Positions 54,340 through 62,928 are shown, counted from the first letter of the stretch. The stretch is DNA of 64,000 bases from Candidatus Macondimonas diazotrophica (GCF_004684205.1 NZ_SRIO01000015.1:1-64000), one strand, 5' to 3'. The notes: generated by a model not told the origin, from the letters alone. Numbers and translations: made by a program.

Positions 54340-55206
54340 ATGAGCCAGGGAACCAGCAAGGATTACGAAGCCTCCATCGTCCAGTATTACGATGAAAGCG
54401 CTATTGACTACCGCATGCTGTGGCGCTTGGATCGATGCATGGCGCTACACTTCGGTTACTGGGATGAAACCACCAAAGGTGTTTCCGACGCGCTGTTGCG
54501 CGAAAACCAGATTCTCGCCGAACGGGCCGGTATCACCGACCAGGACACCGTGCTCGACGCCGGCTGCGGCGTGGGCGGCAGCGCCATCTGGCTGGCGCGT
54601 GAGAAAGGGGCGCGGGTCACGGGCATCACCATCACGCCTCATCAGGTCGATGCCGCCTACAAGAACGCGAAACGCCACAACGTCAGCGACAAGGTGATGT
54701 TTGAGCGGCGCGATTTCGTCGCCACGGGCTACCCCGACGCCAGCTTCGACGTGGTTTGGGCCGTTGAATCGGTCTGCCACGCCGAAGACAAAGCCGATTT
54801 CGTGCGCGAGGCCTATCGTGTGCTCAAGCCGGGTGGCCGGCTCATCTTGGCGGACTTTTTCGCGGCGCGCGACCGGTTCAAGCCTGAGGAACAGCAGCTC
54901 ATGGATGAGTGGGCCTCGGGCTGGAGCGTCAAGGCCTTCGGCTACAGCGGCGCATTCCGTGACGCGCTGGAACAAACCGGTTTCACCGACATCCAGATGC
55001 AGGACGCGAGCGACAACATTCGCCCCTCTGCCAAACGGCTCTATCAATACGCCGTGCTGTCCCGCTGGGGCGGCAAGCTCCTGATGTTCCTGCGCATCCG
55101 AACCAAGGCCCAGGACGGCAACATCCGCGCCGTACATCGCCAGTGGAAAGCCCTCAATCAGGGTCTCTGGCACTACTGCATCTTTCAGGCGCGCAAACCC
55201 GCCTGA
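54340..55206 (+). CDS. SAM-dependent class I methyltransferase (tocopherol/sterol-type)
   Basis: A 288-residue methyltransferase. The SAM-binding motif I is VLDAGCGVGGSAIWLA (about 81-96), with ITITPHQVDAAYKNAK and the motif IV-like DVVWAVESVCHAEDK, and LKPGGRLILADFF. It resembles sterol 24-C- and gamma-tocopherol-type enzymes, which methylate small lipid-like acceptors. The acceptor is not known and no partner gene adjoins it. It begins 141 bases after hemF and ends with a 12-bp hairpin, so it appears to be monocistronic. Confidence 0.8.
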   Translation: MSQGTSKDYEASIVQYYDESAIDYRMLWRLDRCMALHFGYWDETTKGVSDALLRENQILAERAGITDQDTVLDAGCGVGGSAIWLAREKGARVTGITITPHQVDAAYKNAKRHNVSDKVMFERRDFVATGYPDASFDVVWAVESVCHAEDKADFVREAYRVLKPGGRLILADFFAARDRFKPEEQQLMDEWASGWSVKAFGYSGAFRDALEQTGFTDIQMQDASDNIRPSAKRLYQYAVLSRWGGKLLMFLRIRTKAQDGNIRAVHRQWKALNQGLWHYCIFQARKPA

Positions 55207-55217
55207 TCAAGGCCTCC

Positions 55218-55248
55218 AAGCGCGGGCAGCGAGCGGCTGTCCGCGCTT
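55218..55248 (+). terminator. Stem-loop after the methyltransferase gene
   Basis: AAGCGCGGGCAG/CTGTCCGCGCTT is a 12-bp stem (one G-T pair) with a 7-base loop, 12 bases after the stop. There is no T-run. Confidence 0.55.
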
Positions 55249-55585
55249 GCGGTATTCGCTCACCATTCATGTGTCCGTCGAGCCGGTATTGATGTCGATA
55301 GCCGGTGGGTGCGTCCGGGGCTTTTCTTGGCCATCCGACTGGTGATGAGTTGGCGATCCAGAATGCCGCTCACAGACCAAATGACGTCAGACGCATCAGC
55401 TCGATTCACCGCCACCGATCCCTACGCCACGTCGGCCCCGCGAAGTACCCGGATCAAAAGACGAACCAGACTGCAACGCAACACCATTGGAAACAACCGA
55501 TTCGATGGACGGCCGATTGGGAACGCGTGGGCCAGAGGATTGCCGAGATTGACGCCCGTGGCGGAGCGCGACCCAAATGGGTCAC
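55249..55585. other. Intergenic region, no gene seen
   Basis: Between the methyltransferase hairpin and the urtE stop. Short open frames (for example 55309-55596) have no start signal, no family resemblance and run into urtE antisense, so I see no gene. Confidence 0.6.
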
Positions 55586-56296
55586 TTAAACGCTGAGATG
55601 GGCCTGAACGAGCGTGTCAGTCAAGCCGTCGATGGCGCCGCCAGCCACCACCCGCCCCCGTTCAAGGATATGGAAGTGGCTGGCCGTGCTGCGCGCGAAG
55701 GCCAGCTTTTGTTCCACCAGAACCACGGTCAGGCCTTCCTCGCGATTAAGGCGGCGAATGATGCGACCAATGTCGGCGACGATGTTGGGTTGGATGCCTT
55801 CGGTGGGCTCGTCCAGAATCAGCAGCCGCGGGCGCAGCACCAGCGCGCGGCCGATAGCGAGTTGCTGCTGCTGGCCGCCCGACAGATCACCGCCGCGCCG
55901 ATGACGCATTTCATGCAGCACCGGGAAAAGCTCGTAGATGCGATCCGGAATCCCCCGGCCGCGGGGGCGCGCCGCTGGAAGCCCGATCTGAAGGTTTTCT
56001 TCCACCGACAGTCGGGGAAAGATTTCTCGCCCTTGCGGCACGAAACCGATACCGCGCCGCGCCCGGTCATAGGCTGGCCGCCCGCCGAGATCGACGCCGT
56101 CGAAAAGAATCTTGCCCGCCCGGGCAGCCAATTGCCCCATGATGGTCCGCATCAGCGTGGTCTTGCCAACCCCGTTGCGCCCCATGACACAGGTACATGA
56201 ACCTTCTGCGATATCCAGATCGATATCTGAAAGAATCCGGCTCTGCCCGTAAGCCTGATTGAGACCCACGAGGCGCAGCAGAGGCGCTGTGTTCAT
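55586..56296 (-). CDS. urtE: UrtE, urea ABC transporter ATPase
   Basis: A 236-residue LivF-type ATPase: Walker A GRNGVGKTT, DLSGGQQQQLAIGRAL signature, Walker B LLILDEPTEGIQ and the H-loop region. Cytosolic; pairs with UrtD to energise the UrtB-UrtC permease. Its length and the EGIQPNIV stretch match UrtE. The ATG overlaps the urtD stop (ATGA). Last gene of the urt operon. Confidence 0.93.
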   Translation of the reverse strand: MNTAPLLRLVGLNQAYGQSRILSDIDLDIAEGSCTCVMGRNGVGKTTLMRTIMGQLAARAGKILFDGVDLGGRPAYDRARRGIGFVPQGREIFPRLSVEENLQIGLPAARPRGRGIPDRIYELFPVLHEMRHRRGGDLSGGQQQQLAIGRALVLRPRLLILDEPTEGIQPNIVADIGRIIRRLNREEGLTVVLVEQKLAFARSTASHFHILERGRVVAGGAIDGLTDTLVQAHLSV

Positions 56297-57117
56297 CCCA
56301 TCACCTCCCCCAGATAGACTTCCTGTACCCGCGGATCGGCCTGAATCTGATCCATGCTGCCTTCGGCCAGCACACTGCCTTGGTGCAACACGGTGACCTT
56401 GCGGGCGATGGCGCGCACGAAGGCCATGTCGTGCTCGACCACGATGACCGAATGCTTGCCCGCCAGGGTATTGAGCAACTCGGCGGTGCGCTCCACTTCA
56501 CCGGGTGTCATTCCGGCCACCGGCTCGTCCACCAAGAGCACCCGGGGGTTCTGCATGAGCAGCATCCCGATCTCCAGCCACTGCTTCTGGCCGTGGGACA
56601 ACAAGCCGGCCAGCCGGTCCCGTTCAGCTGCAAGGCCCGTCAGCCCCAGCACCTCGTCGAGCTGCTGACGCTGCGCCACCGTGGGACGCGCGACGAGGCT
56701 GACGCGCACCCGCTTGTCCGCCTGCATGGCGACTTCCAGATTCTCAAAGACGGTCAGCTGCTCGAATACGGTCGGTTTCTGGAATTTACGACCGATGCCG
56801 GCAGCCGCGATTTCCCAAGGCTCACGGCGCAGGCAGTCGAGGGTCTGACCGAACCAGACGCTGCCTTCATCCGGCCGCGTCTTCCCAGTGATCACATCCA
56901 TCATGGTGGACTTGCCCGCCCCATTCGGGCCGATGATGCAGCGCAACTCACCCTCATCCACATACAGAGACAGGTTGTTCAGCGCCTTGAACCCATCAAA
57001 GCTGACACTGACCGACTCCATGTACAACACGACGCCATGACCGGTATCGAGCCGGTGTGCCAGATCGGTCTGCGGCGTCGGCGCGCTCCGGTTCTGCAAC
57101 CATTCCGGCAAACGCAT
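56293..57117 (-). CDS. urtD: UrtD, urea ABC transporter ATPase
   Basis: A 274-residue LivG-type ATPase: Walker A GPNGAGKST, LLSHGQKQWLEIGMLL (signature with His in place of the second Gly, as in UrtD), Walker B VLLVDEPVAGMTP, and VEHDMAFVRAIARKVTVLHQGSVL. The start at 57117 overlaps the urtC stop (ATGA). An upstream open frame overlaps urtC and is not part of the gene. Confidence 0.93.
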   Translation of the reverse strand: MRLPEWLQNRSAPTPQTDLAHRLDTGHGVVLYMESVSVSFDGFKALNNLSLYVDEGELRCIIGPNGAGKSTMMDVITGKTRPDEGSVWFGQTLDCLRREPWEIAAAGIGRKFQKPTVFEQLTVFENLEVAMQADKRVRVSLVARPTVAQRQQLDEVLGLTGLAAERDRLAGLLSHGQKQWLEIGMLLMQNPRVLLVDEPVAGMTPGEVERTAELLNTLAGKHSVIVVEHDMAFVRAIARKVTVLHQGSVLAEGSMDQIQADPRVQEVYLGEVMG

Positions 57118-58259
57118 CAGGCTTTCCCTCCCCGCCGACGGGAAATCAAGCTCCACAGCCCACCGGGCAGCCACAGCGTGACCCCGATGAAAATGGCCGC
57201 CAGGAAAAACAACCAAAGCTCCGGGTAAGCCGCAGTCAACCAACTCTTGGCGCCGTTGACTGTCAATGCACCCAGCATGGGGCCGACCAGCGTGCCGCGT
57301 CCGCCCACCGCGACCCAGACCGCCATCTCGATCGAGTTGGCCGGCTGCAATTCACTGGGATTGATGATACCGACCTGCGGCACATAGAGCGCCCCGGCGA
57401 TGGCGCAGAGTACGGCGGAAAGCGTCCAGACGAACAGCTTGTAATGCAGCGGGTTGTAACCCATGAACATCAGCCGGTTTTCAGCATCCCTTAGCCCGAC
57501 GAGCACGCGACCCAGCTTTGACCGAACCAAGTACCGGCACAGCACATAGGCGCCGGCTAGCATGAGCACGGTCAAGGCGAACAAGGCCGCTCGTGTGCCC
57601 GGCTCCTGCAGGGAAAACCCCATCAGCATCTTGAAGTCGGTCAACCCATTGTTTCCACCGAGGCCCGCTTCGTTCAGGAAAAACAGCAGCATCATGGCGT
57701 AGGTAAGTGCTTGGGTGATGATCGAGAAATACACACCCCGGATACGCGAGCGAAACGCCAGGTATCCGAACAGAAAGGCAAACAGTCCGGGCAGCAGAAG
57801 CAGCATCGACAACGCCCACAGTGGATGCCCGAAGCCGCTCCAGAACCACGGCAGGCTGTCGCGTTGCAGAAATTCCATGAACGGTGGAAAGGCCGTGCGG
57901 TAGAGTCCGGCCTGGGCCGCTACCTGACTGAGATGCATGCCCATGATGTAGCCACCCAGCGCGAAGAAGACGCCATGGCCAAGGCTGAGGATGCCGCAAT
58001 AGCCCCAGATCAGGTCCATGGCCAGCGCCACCAGTGCATAGCAGGCGAATTTCCCCAACAGCGGCACCAGATAGTCCGGCACATGCAACGCACTATCGGG
58101 CGAAAGCGCAAGATTGGACAGCGGGATGCCGCCGGCGACCAGCAGTACCAGCAGCCCGAAGATCGCCCAACCCCGGGTGCTGAAAATGGCCGGATGGAAC
58201 GACCCGGAAAAGGTCTTTGCAGGTTCCGCAACCGGCTGAGCGAGACTTGTCGTGTCCAT
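57117..58259 (-). CDS. urtC: UrtC, urea ABC transporter permease
   Basis: A 380-residue LivM-type permease with about nine helices, including WGYCGILSLGHGVFFALGGYIMG, LMLAGAYVLCRYLV, and a final YPELWLFFLAAIFIGVTLWLPGGLW. The EAA-like loop RDAENRLMFMGYNP is typical. It forms the channel with UrtB. Three bases separate it from urtB; overlap with urtD. Confidence 0.93.
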   Translation of the reverse strand: MDTTSLAQPVAEPAKTFSGSFHPAIFSTRGWAIFGLLVLLVAGGIPLSNLALSPDSALHVPDYLVPLLGKFACYALVALAMDLIWGYCGILSLGHGVFFALGGYIMGMHLSQVAAQAGLYRTAFPPFMEFLQRDSLPWFWSGFGHPLWALSMLLLLPGLFAFLFGYLAFRSRIRGVYFSIITQALTYAMMLLFFLNEAGLGGNNGLTDFKMLMGFSLQEPGTRAALFALTVLMLAGAYVLCRYLVRSKLGRVLVGLRDAENRLMFMGYNPLHYKLFVWTLSAVLCAIAGALYVPQVGIINPSELQPANSIEMAVWVAVGGRGTLVGPMLGALTVNGAKSWLTAAYPELWLFFLAAIFIGVTLWLPGGLWSLISRRRGGKA

Positions 58260-58262
58260 CGA

Positions 58263-59882
58263 TCAGGCCTCCACCGCGCGGCCGCGCATGGCGAACAACC
58301 CCTGTGGGCGGCGCTGAATGAACAGAATGATGAGCACCAGCACCAGCACCTTGCCCATCACCGCGCCGATCTGGGGTTCCAGGAACTTGTTCAGAACCCC
58401 AAGACCGAATGCGCCGACGAAGGTGCCCGCCAACTGGCCGACCCCGCCCAACACGACCACCATGAAGGAATCGACGATATAACCCTGACCGAGATCCGGC
58501 GCCACATTGTCCAGCTGAGACAGGGCGACCCCGCCCAGACCCGCGATTCCCGAACCCAACCCGAACGTCCAGGCATCGACGCTCGCCGTGTTGATCCCCA
58601 TCGCCGCGGCCATCGGCCGGTTCTGGCTCACCGCGCGAACGTTGAGACCCAAGGCGGTACGCTGCAAGAGAAGGTAGGCCATCAGCAGGACCAGCAGGGC
58701 AAAGGCGATGATCGCCAGACGGTTGTAGGTCAGCACCAAACCGTCCGCCACCGCCCAGCCACCCGCCAGCCAGGACGGATTGGCAACACTGACGTTCTGG
58801 GCGCCGAACACCAGGCGAACGGCCTGGATGAGCGCGAGGCTGATCCCCCAGGTGGCCAGCAGGGTCTCCAAGGGGCGGCCATAGAGGTGGCGAATCACCA
58901 GCCGCTCGAGTGCGATCCCCACCAGAGCCGTCACCGCGAACGCCAATGGAATGGCCATCAGAAGGTACGCGTCCTGCCACGCGGGCGCGTGACTCTGGAA
59001 CAGGCGCTGCACCACATACGTGGTGTAGGCACCCAACATCAGCATCTCGCCATGGGCCATATTGATGACGCCCATCAACCCGAAGGTGATGGCCAGACCC
59101 AAGGCCGACAGCATGAGAATGCTGCCCAGACTCAAGCCGTAGAACACGTTGGCGGCCTGCCGAACCATCCATTGCTGCCGATCGATCCGATTCAGCGCCC
59201 GCACCGCTTCCTGGCGCACGGTTGCATCGGCTTCCGCTTCGCCGCTCAGTGGCTCGATTCGGGCGCGATAGGCCAGCCGGCCGGACTCGCCAAGCAGCTG
59301 AACGGCTTCCCGGCGCTTGGCGGGATCCGCGTTTTCCAGATCGAGCTGCGCGACCGCCAAAGCCAGCCATTGTTGAATATCCGGGTTCTGCTCGCGATCG
59401 AGCGCCTCACGCAGCGCCGGTTCGGCATCCGCGATGGGCTTCTCCGCCATGGTGATTGCACCGGCGAGCCGTTGCCCGGCATCCGGCGAAGTGATCTGCA
59501 ACTGCGCCAGCGCGTTGGCCAGTTGTCGTCGGGAGGAATTGGTGAGGATGGGCGCGCTGAGCGAAGCCTCCTCTGGTGCCGGTTGTCCGGTCAGGACATG
59601 GCGCCATCCCTCCGCTGTATGGCGATAGACACCGGCAGCATGGTCGACTTGCAGCTGCCCCCGCGAGAGCGCATCCAGCACCGTCAGTGCACGTGGATCG
59701 TCGGTTGCGGCAAGCGCCTCGATGGCGTCGCGCACATCCCCTGCGCTGCCCAGACCGAGTACCGCAATACCCGGCGCCAATGGATCCGCTGCGCCTGCGG
59801 GTACCGGTGAAGGTGTTGCGAAAACCAGGCTGCTCCATGCCCAGAGTACAGACATAAAGACGAGCCATCGTGCCGCTGTCAT
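58263..59882 (-). CDS. urtB: UrtB, urea ABC transporter permease
   Basis: A 539-residue LivH-type permease. It has an N-terminal signal-like helix, then a periplasmic-type extension of about 200 residues (the UrtB-specific region with HEAT-like repeats), then eight or so helices: ANVFYGLSLGSILMLSALGLAITFGLMGVINMAHGEMLMLGAY, LLATWGISLALIQAVRLVFG, VRAVSQNRPMAAAMGI, and SFMVVVLGGVGQLAGTFVGAF. Start ATG at 59882. Follows urtA by 68 bases that contain a hairpin. Confidence 0.92.
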   Translation of the reverse strand: MTAARWLVFMSVLWAWSSLVFATPSPVPAGAADPLAPGIAVLGLGSAGDVRDAIEALAATDDPRALTVLDALSRGQLQVDHAAGVYRHTAEGWRHVLTGQPAPEEASLSAPILTNSSRRQLANALAQLQITSPDAGQRLAGAITMAEKPIADAEPALREALDREQNPDIQQWLALAVAQLDLENADPAKRREAVQLLGESGRLAYRARIEPLSGEAEADATVRQEAVRALNRIDRQQWMVRQAANVFYGLSLGSILMLSALGLAITFGLMGVINMAHGEMLMLGAYTTYVVQRLFQSHAPAWQDAYLLMAIPLAFAVTALVGIALERLVIRHLYGRPLETLLATWGISLALIQAVRLVFGAQNVSVANPSWLAGGWAVADGLVLTYNRLAIIAFALLVLLMAYLLLQRTALGLNVRAVSQNRPMAAAMGINTASVDAWTFGLGSGIAGLGGVALSQLDNVAPDLGQGYIVDSFMVVVLGGVGQLAGTFVGAFGLGVLNKFLEPQIGAVMGKVLVLVLIILFIQRRPQGLFAMRGRAVEA

Positions 59883-59915
59883 GGATATCGGCCCTCGCGA
59901 AGAAATGAAAACAGG

Positions 59916-59939
59916 GCCGCCACTCCAGCGAGTGGCGGC
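59916..59939 (-). terminator. Hairpin between urtA and urtB, likely attenuator
   Basis: Perfect 9-bp arms GCCGCCACT/AGTGGCGGC around CGCTGG, 11 bases after urtA, followed on the minus strand by T-rich sequence (CTGTTTTCATTTC). It would reduce read-through into the permease genes and protect the urtA mRNA, giving more binding protein than permease. Confidence 0.6.
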
Positions 59940-59950
59940 GCCATCATCCC

Positions 59951-61183
59951 TTACTCCTTGATGTAAGGGCTCCAAGGTTCAGCGCGGATGGGACCCTTGG
60001 TCTTCCAGACAATCTGGAACTGGCCGTCCGATTGGACTTCGCCGATGAACACCGGCTTGTGCAAATGATGGTTTTTCTCGTCCATCTTCACGGTGAAGCC
60101 GGACGGTGCCTTGAAGGTCTGGCCGGCCATGGCCTTGCGCACCGCATCGACCTCGGTGGTGCCCGCCTTTTCGACGGCCTGCTTCCACATGTGCATGCCG
60201 ATGTAGGTCGCTTCCATCGGGTCATTGGTGACACGGCTGTCACCACCCGGCAGCTTGGCCTTCTTCACATAGGCCTTCCACTTGTCGATGAAGGATTTGT
60301 TCTCCGGGGATTTGATCGACATGAAGTAGTTCCACGCCGCCAGATGACCGACCAGCGGCTTGGTGTCGATGCCACGCAACTCTTCTTCGCCCACCGAGAA
60401 GGCGACGACGGGAATGTCCTCGGCCTTGATACCCTGGTTGCCCAGTTCCTTGTAGAAGGCCACGTTGGAATCGCCGTTGATGGTCGAGACCACAGCCGTC
60501 GGCTTGCCGGCAGAGAATTCCTTCACCTTGGCGACGATGGTCTGGTAATCGCTATGACCGAAAGGCGTATAGGTCTCCCAGATGTCGGCTTCGGCCACCC
60601 CTTTGGACTTGAGGAAAGCGCGCAGGATCTTGTTGGTGGTCCGGGGATAGACATAGTCGGTACCCAGCAGCACCCAGCGCTTGGCGCCACCACCGTCCTC
60701 GCTCATGAGGTATTCCACCGCGGGGATGGCCTGCTGATTAGGCGCCGCACCGGTATAGAACACGTTCTTCGACTGCTCCTGGCCTTCGTACTGAACCGGA
60801 TAGAACAAGAGCCCATTGAGTTCCTCGAAAACCGGCAGGACGGATTTACGGGAAACCGAAGTCCAGCAGCCGAACACCACGTCGACCTTGTCGCGGGTCA
60901 ACAGCTCACGCGCCTTCTCGGCAAACAGCGGCCAGTCGGACGCTGGATCCACCACCACCGGCTCGAGCTGTTTGCCCATCACGCCGCCGCTCGCATTGAT
61001 TTCCTCAATGGTCATCAGCGCCACATCCTTCAGCGAGGTCTCACTGATGGCCATGGTGCCGGACAGGGAATGCAGCACACCGACCTTGATGGTCTCCGCG
61101 GCCTGGGCCAGCGAACTGGCCGCGGCCAATGCAATCGCGAGCAACGCCGTACGAACCCGGCGGAGCGATTTCGCCTGAGTCAT
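59951..61183 (-). CDS. urtA: UrtA, urea ABC transporter substrate-binding protein
   Basis: A 410-residue periplasmic binding protein. Sec signal peptide (about 1-28, cleavage near AQA-AE), then the UrtA sequence: ETIKVGVLHSLSGTMAISETSLKDVALMTIEEINASGGVMG, VVFGCWTSVSRKSVLPVFEE, LLFYPVQYEGQEQSKNVFYTGAAPNQQ, and WGTDYVYPRTTNKILRAFL-like segment. It binds urea (and short amides) and hands it to UrtBC. The start has GGAGA upstream. The 73-base space before it holds a strong terminator of the porin gene. Confidence 0.93.
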   Translation of the reverse strand: MTQAKSLRRVRTALLAIALAAASSLAQAAETIKVGVLHSLSGTMAISETSLKDVALMTIEEINASGGVMGKQLEPVVVDPASDWPLFAEKARELLTRDKVDVVFGCWTSVSRKSVLPVFEELNGLLFYPVQYEGQEQSKNVFYTGAAPNQQAIPAVEYLMSEDGGGAKRWVLLGTDYVYPRTTNKILRAFLKSKGVAEADIWETYTPFGHSDYQTIVAKVKEFSAGKPTAVVSTINGDSNVAFYKELGNQGIKAEDIPVVAFSVGEEELRGIDTKPLVGHLAAWNYFMSIKSPENKSFIDKWKAYVKKAKLPGGDSRVTNDPMEATYIGMHMWKQAVEKAGTTEVDAVRKAMAGQTFKAPSGFTVKMDEKNHHLHKPVFIGEVQSDGQFQIVWKTKGPIRAEPWSPYIKE

Positions 61184-61215
61184 GGAAGTCTCCTTGACTG
61201 TCACTAATCCGTTGG

Positions 61216-61250
61216 AAAAACGAAAACGCCCCCTGTCGAAGCAGGGGGCG
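61216..61250 (-). terminator. Rho-independent terminator of the porin gene
   Basis: CGCCCCCTG/CAGGGGGCG is a perfect 9-bp stem with loop CTTCGA, followed on the minus strand by TTTTCGTTTTT. It starts 7 bases after the porin stop and ends before urtA, so urtA is reached only by read-through or its own promoter. Confidence 0.85.
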
Positions 61251-61256
61251 CAGGTC

Positions 61257-62009
61257 TCACATCACGTCGAAGTCGTAGGTGATGCTGAAAACCATGGTGT
61301 CGCCCTGATCCACTTCATCCCGGGTTTCGCCACCCAGGATGTAGGTCAGACCCATGGTGGCACCGGTTTCGCCAATGGGATGAGACAGCGTGAAGTTGGC
61401 ATGACGGAATCCGGAATCCTGCAGCGTGGCGCCGCCCAGCTCGTCATTGTCGTCGTCGTCGTAGGTGTAGTAACCGAGATCGATGGCGAAGGTGAAGTCC
61501 GACGGCAGATCGAAGGCATAGCCGGCCGTCCAGTAGATGTCGCCCTGGTTGCCCCATAGGCCATCGTTGAGCAGGTACTGCATCTTGGCGTAGGCGCCCA
61601 TGTAGGACACACCCAACACCGCCTCAGTGAGGTCAGAGTCATCAACGCTCACGTAGTAGTACTGAATCAAGCCGATGTCGAAGGTGACATCGCCCACGGT
61701 CGGCGCATAGCCGAAGTAGAAGTCGTTTTCGAATCCGGTCGCTGCGGTCGTGTCGCTGCCGGTTTCGTAGTTGTAATCCAGGCTCGAACCCCAGTAGCCA
61801 GCGTAGAACCCGCTGTCATGGGAATAGTCGAATCCCCCCTGCAGAGCCGGATCGTCGCTTTCGGCGTCGTTGGTCACGCCACGCAGCACATACTTGGAAA
61901 ATACGCCGATATTGCCGCTGACGGCTGCTTGAACCGGTTGCGCCGCAACAGACAAGACGCCCAAGGCGGTCATGCCCATGATGTGGCGGCTGAGGGAAAT
62001 TTTCTTCAT
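61257..62009 (-). CDS. TorF-family outer-membrane porin
   Basis: A 250-residue outer-membrane beta-barrel of the TorF/TIGR02001 (gcw_chp) family. Signal peptide (MKKISLSRHIMGMTALGVLSVAAQPVQA, about 1-28), then SGNIGVFSKYVLRGVTNDAESDDPALQGGFDYSHDSGFYAGYWGSSLDY and repeated barrel strands (IDLGYYTYDDDDNDE; NFTLSHPIGETGATMGLTYILGG), ending in the aromatic YDFDV. Very acidic loops. It lies upstream of urtA under the same sigma54/NtrC control, so it probably admits urea or other nitrogen compounds. Confidence 0.82.
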   Translation of the reverse strand: MKKISLSRHIMGMTALGVLSVAAQPVQAAVSGNIGVFSKYVLRGVTNDAESDDPALQGGFDYSHDSGFYAGYWGSSLDYNYETGSDTTAATGFENDFYFGYAPTVGDVTFDIGLIQYYYVSVDDSDLTEAVLGVSYMGAYAKMQYLLNDGLWGNQGDIYWTAGYAFDLPSDFTFAIDLGYYTYDDDDNDELGGATLQDSGFRHANFTLSHPIGETGATMGLTYILGGETRDEVDQGDTMVFSITYDFDVM

Positions 62010-62096
62010 GTGGCTAGCTCCTACATTGGTAACCCTGAGAAACCGGCCGCCTTTGGCCGGTCGGGACGCCTGATTTTTTCGGGTCCACGGAGCTAG

Positions 62097-62112
62097 AGCA
62101 GAATTTGTGCCA
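62097..62112 (-). promoter_or_regulatory. Sigma54 promoter of the porin-urtABCDE unit
   Basis: TGGCACAAATTCTGCT on the minus strand: -24 GG and -12 GC are spaced by exactly 10 bases and TGGCAC is perfect. It lies about 90 bases before the porin ATG. Confidence 0.8.
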
Positions 62113-62188
62113 CTGGCTTGGGAAAAGCCCAAAATGTGTTTTGTCACAGAATCGACATGGGTGGATGACACCGATGATTCCGCGCATC

Positions 62189-62203
62189 GCACAATAATGG
62201 TGC
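62189..62203. promoter_or_regulatory. NtrC-type binding site 1
   Basis: GCACAATAATGGTGC resembles the NtrC consensus GCACYAWWTTGGTGC (both half-sites intact). It is about 80-100 bp upstream of the sigma54 promoter. Confidence 0.7.
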
Positions 62204-62219
62204 GAACGCTCTCGGTCGC

Positions 62220-62234
62220 GCACTAAATATGTGC
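62220..62234. promoter_or_regulatory. NtrC-type binding site 2
   Basis: GCACTAAATATGTGC is a symmetrical NtrC-like site. Its centre is 31 bp from that of site 1, three helical turns, the spacing of paired sites such as those at glnA. Confidence 0.65.
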
Positions 62235-62313
62235 AATACAAGCAGCGAGCCAGCCTTGCCTCTCCGTATCCTCATGTCCCGCCCCGAAAAGAGCAGCCTC
62301 GCCTGTCAAAGCA

Positions 62314-62928
62314 TCACCGCCCGAGCAAGCCCTCCCGTTCGATAAAGGCAATCACCTCCGGCAATCCTGCACCCGTCTTGAGATTGGTGAACATGAAGGG
62401 GCGTTCACCACGCATTCGGCGCGCGTCGCGATCCATCACATCGAGAGAAGCCCCCACATGTGGCGCCAGATCCGTCTTATTGATGATCAGCAGATCGGAT
62501 CGGGTAATCCCGGGCCCACCCTTGCGCGGAATCTTGTCGCCCGCCGAGACATCGATCACATACAGCGTGAGATCCGACAGTTCCGGGCTGAAGGTGGCCG
62601 CCAGATTGTCACCCCCACTTTCAACGAAAACCAGATCGAGATCGGGTAAACGCTGACTCAATTCGGCGACCGCGGCGAGATTCATAGAAGCATCTTCCCG
62701 AATCGCGGTATGCGGACATCCCCCGGTCTCCACGCCGATGATGCGCTCGGGCGCCAATGCACCGCTGCGAGTCAGAAACTCCGCATCCTCACGGGTGTAA
62801 ATGTCATTGGTCACGACGGCGATCTGGTAGCGCGTACGCAACTGCTTGCACAATGCGTCGACCAGCGCCGTCTTGCCGGAGCCCACCGGCCCCCCGATGC
62901 CCACCCGCAATGCCGTTTTGCGATTCAT
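62314..62928 (-). CDS. ureG: UreG, urease accessory GTPase
   Basis: GTPase of 204 residues that delivers nickel to urease. It has P-loop GGPVGSGKT (12-20), [14 protein letters not shown], the metal-binding Cys-Pro-His in [28 protein letters not shown] and NKTDL. The usual neighbour ureF is missing: the next gene upstream is a Zn alcohol dehydrogenase, so the rest of the urease cluster must be elsewhere or absent. UreG ends 305 bases before the porin gene. Confidence 0.94.
   Translation of the reverse strand: MNRKTALRVGIGGPVGSGKTALVDALCKQLRTRYQIAVVTNDIYTREDAEFLTRSGALAPERIIGVETGGCPHTAIREDASMNLAAVAELSQRLPDLDLVFVESGGDNLAATFSPELSDLTLYVIDVSAGDKIPRKGGPGITRSDLLIINKTDLAPHVGASLDVMDRDARRMRGERPFMFTNLKTGAGLPEVIAFIEREGLLGR

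Larger units (their letters stand above)
62010..62313. other. Regulatory intergenic region between ureG and the porin gene
   Basis: The 304 bases hold the sigma54 promoter and two NtrC-type sites described separately. A perfect TTGGG-AAAAG-CCCAA repeat (62118-62132) sits just upstream of the -24 element. No gene is seen. Confidence 0.7.

Noticed and set aside
55309-55596. A 95-codon open frame in the gap before urtE
   Set aside because: No ribosome-binding site, no homologous-looking motif, and it runs into antisense urtE sequence.
57711-59810. A 699-codon open frame on the plus strand
   Set aside because: Antisense to urtC and urtB; rich in Gln/His/Arg without domains.
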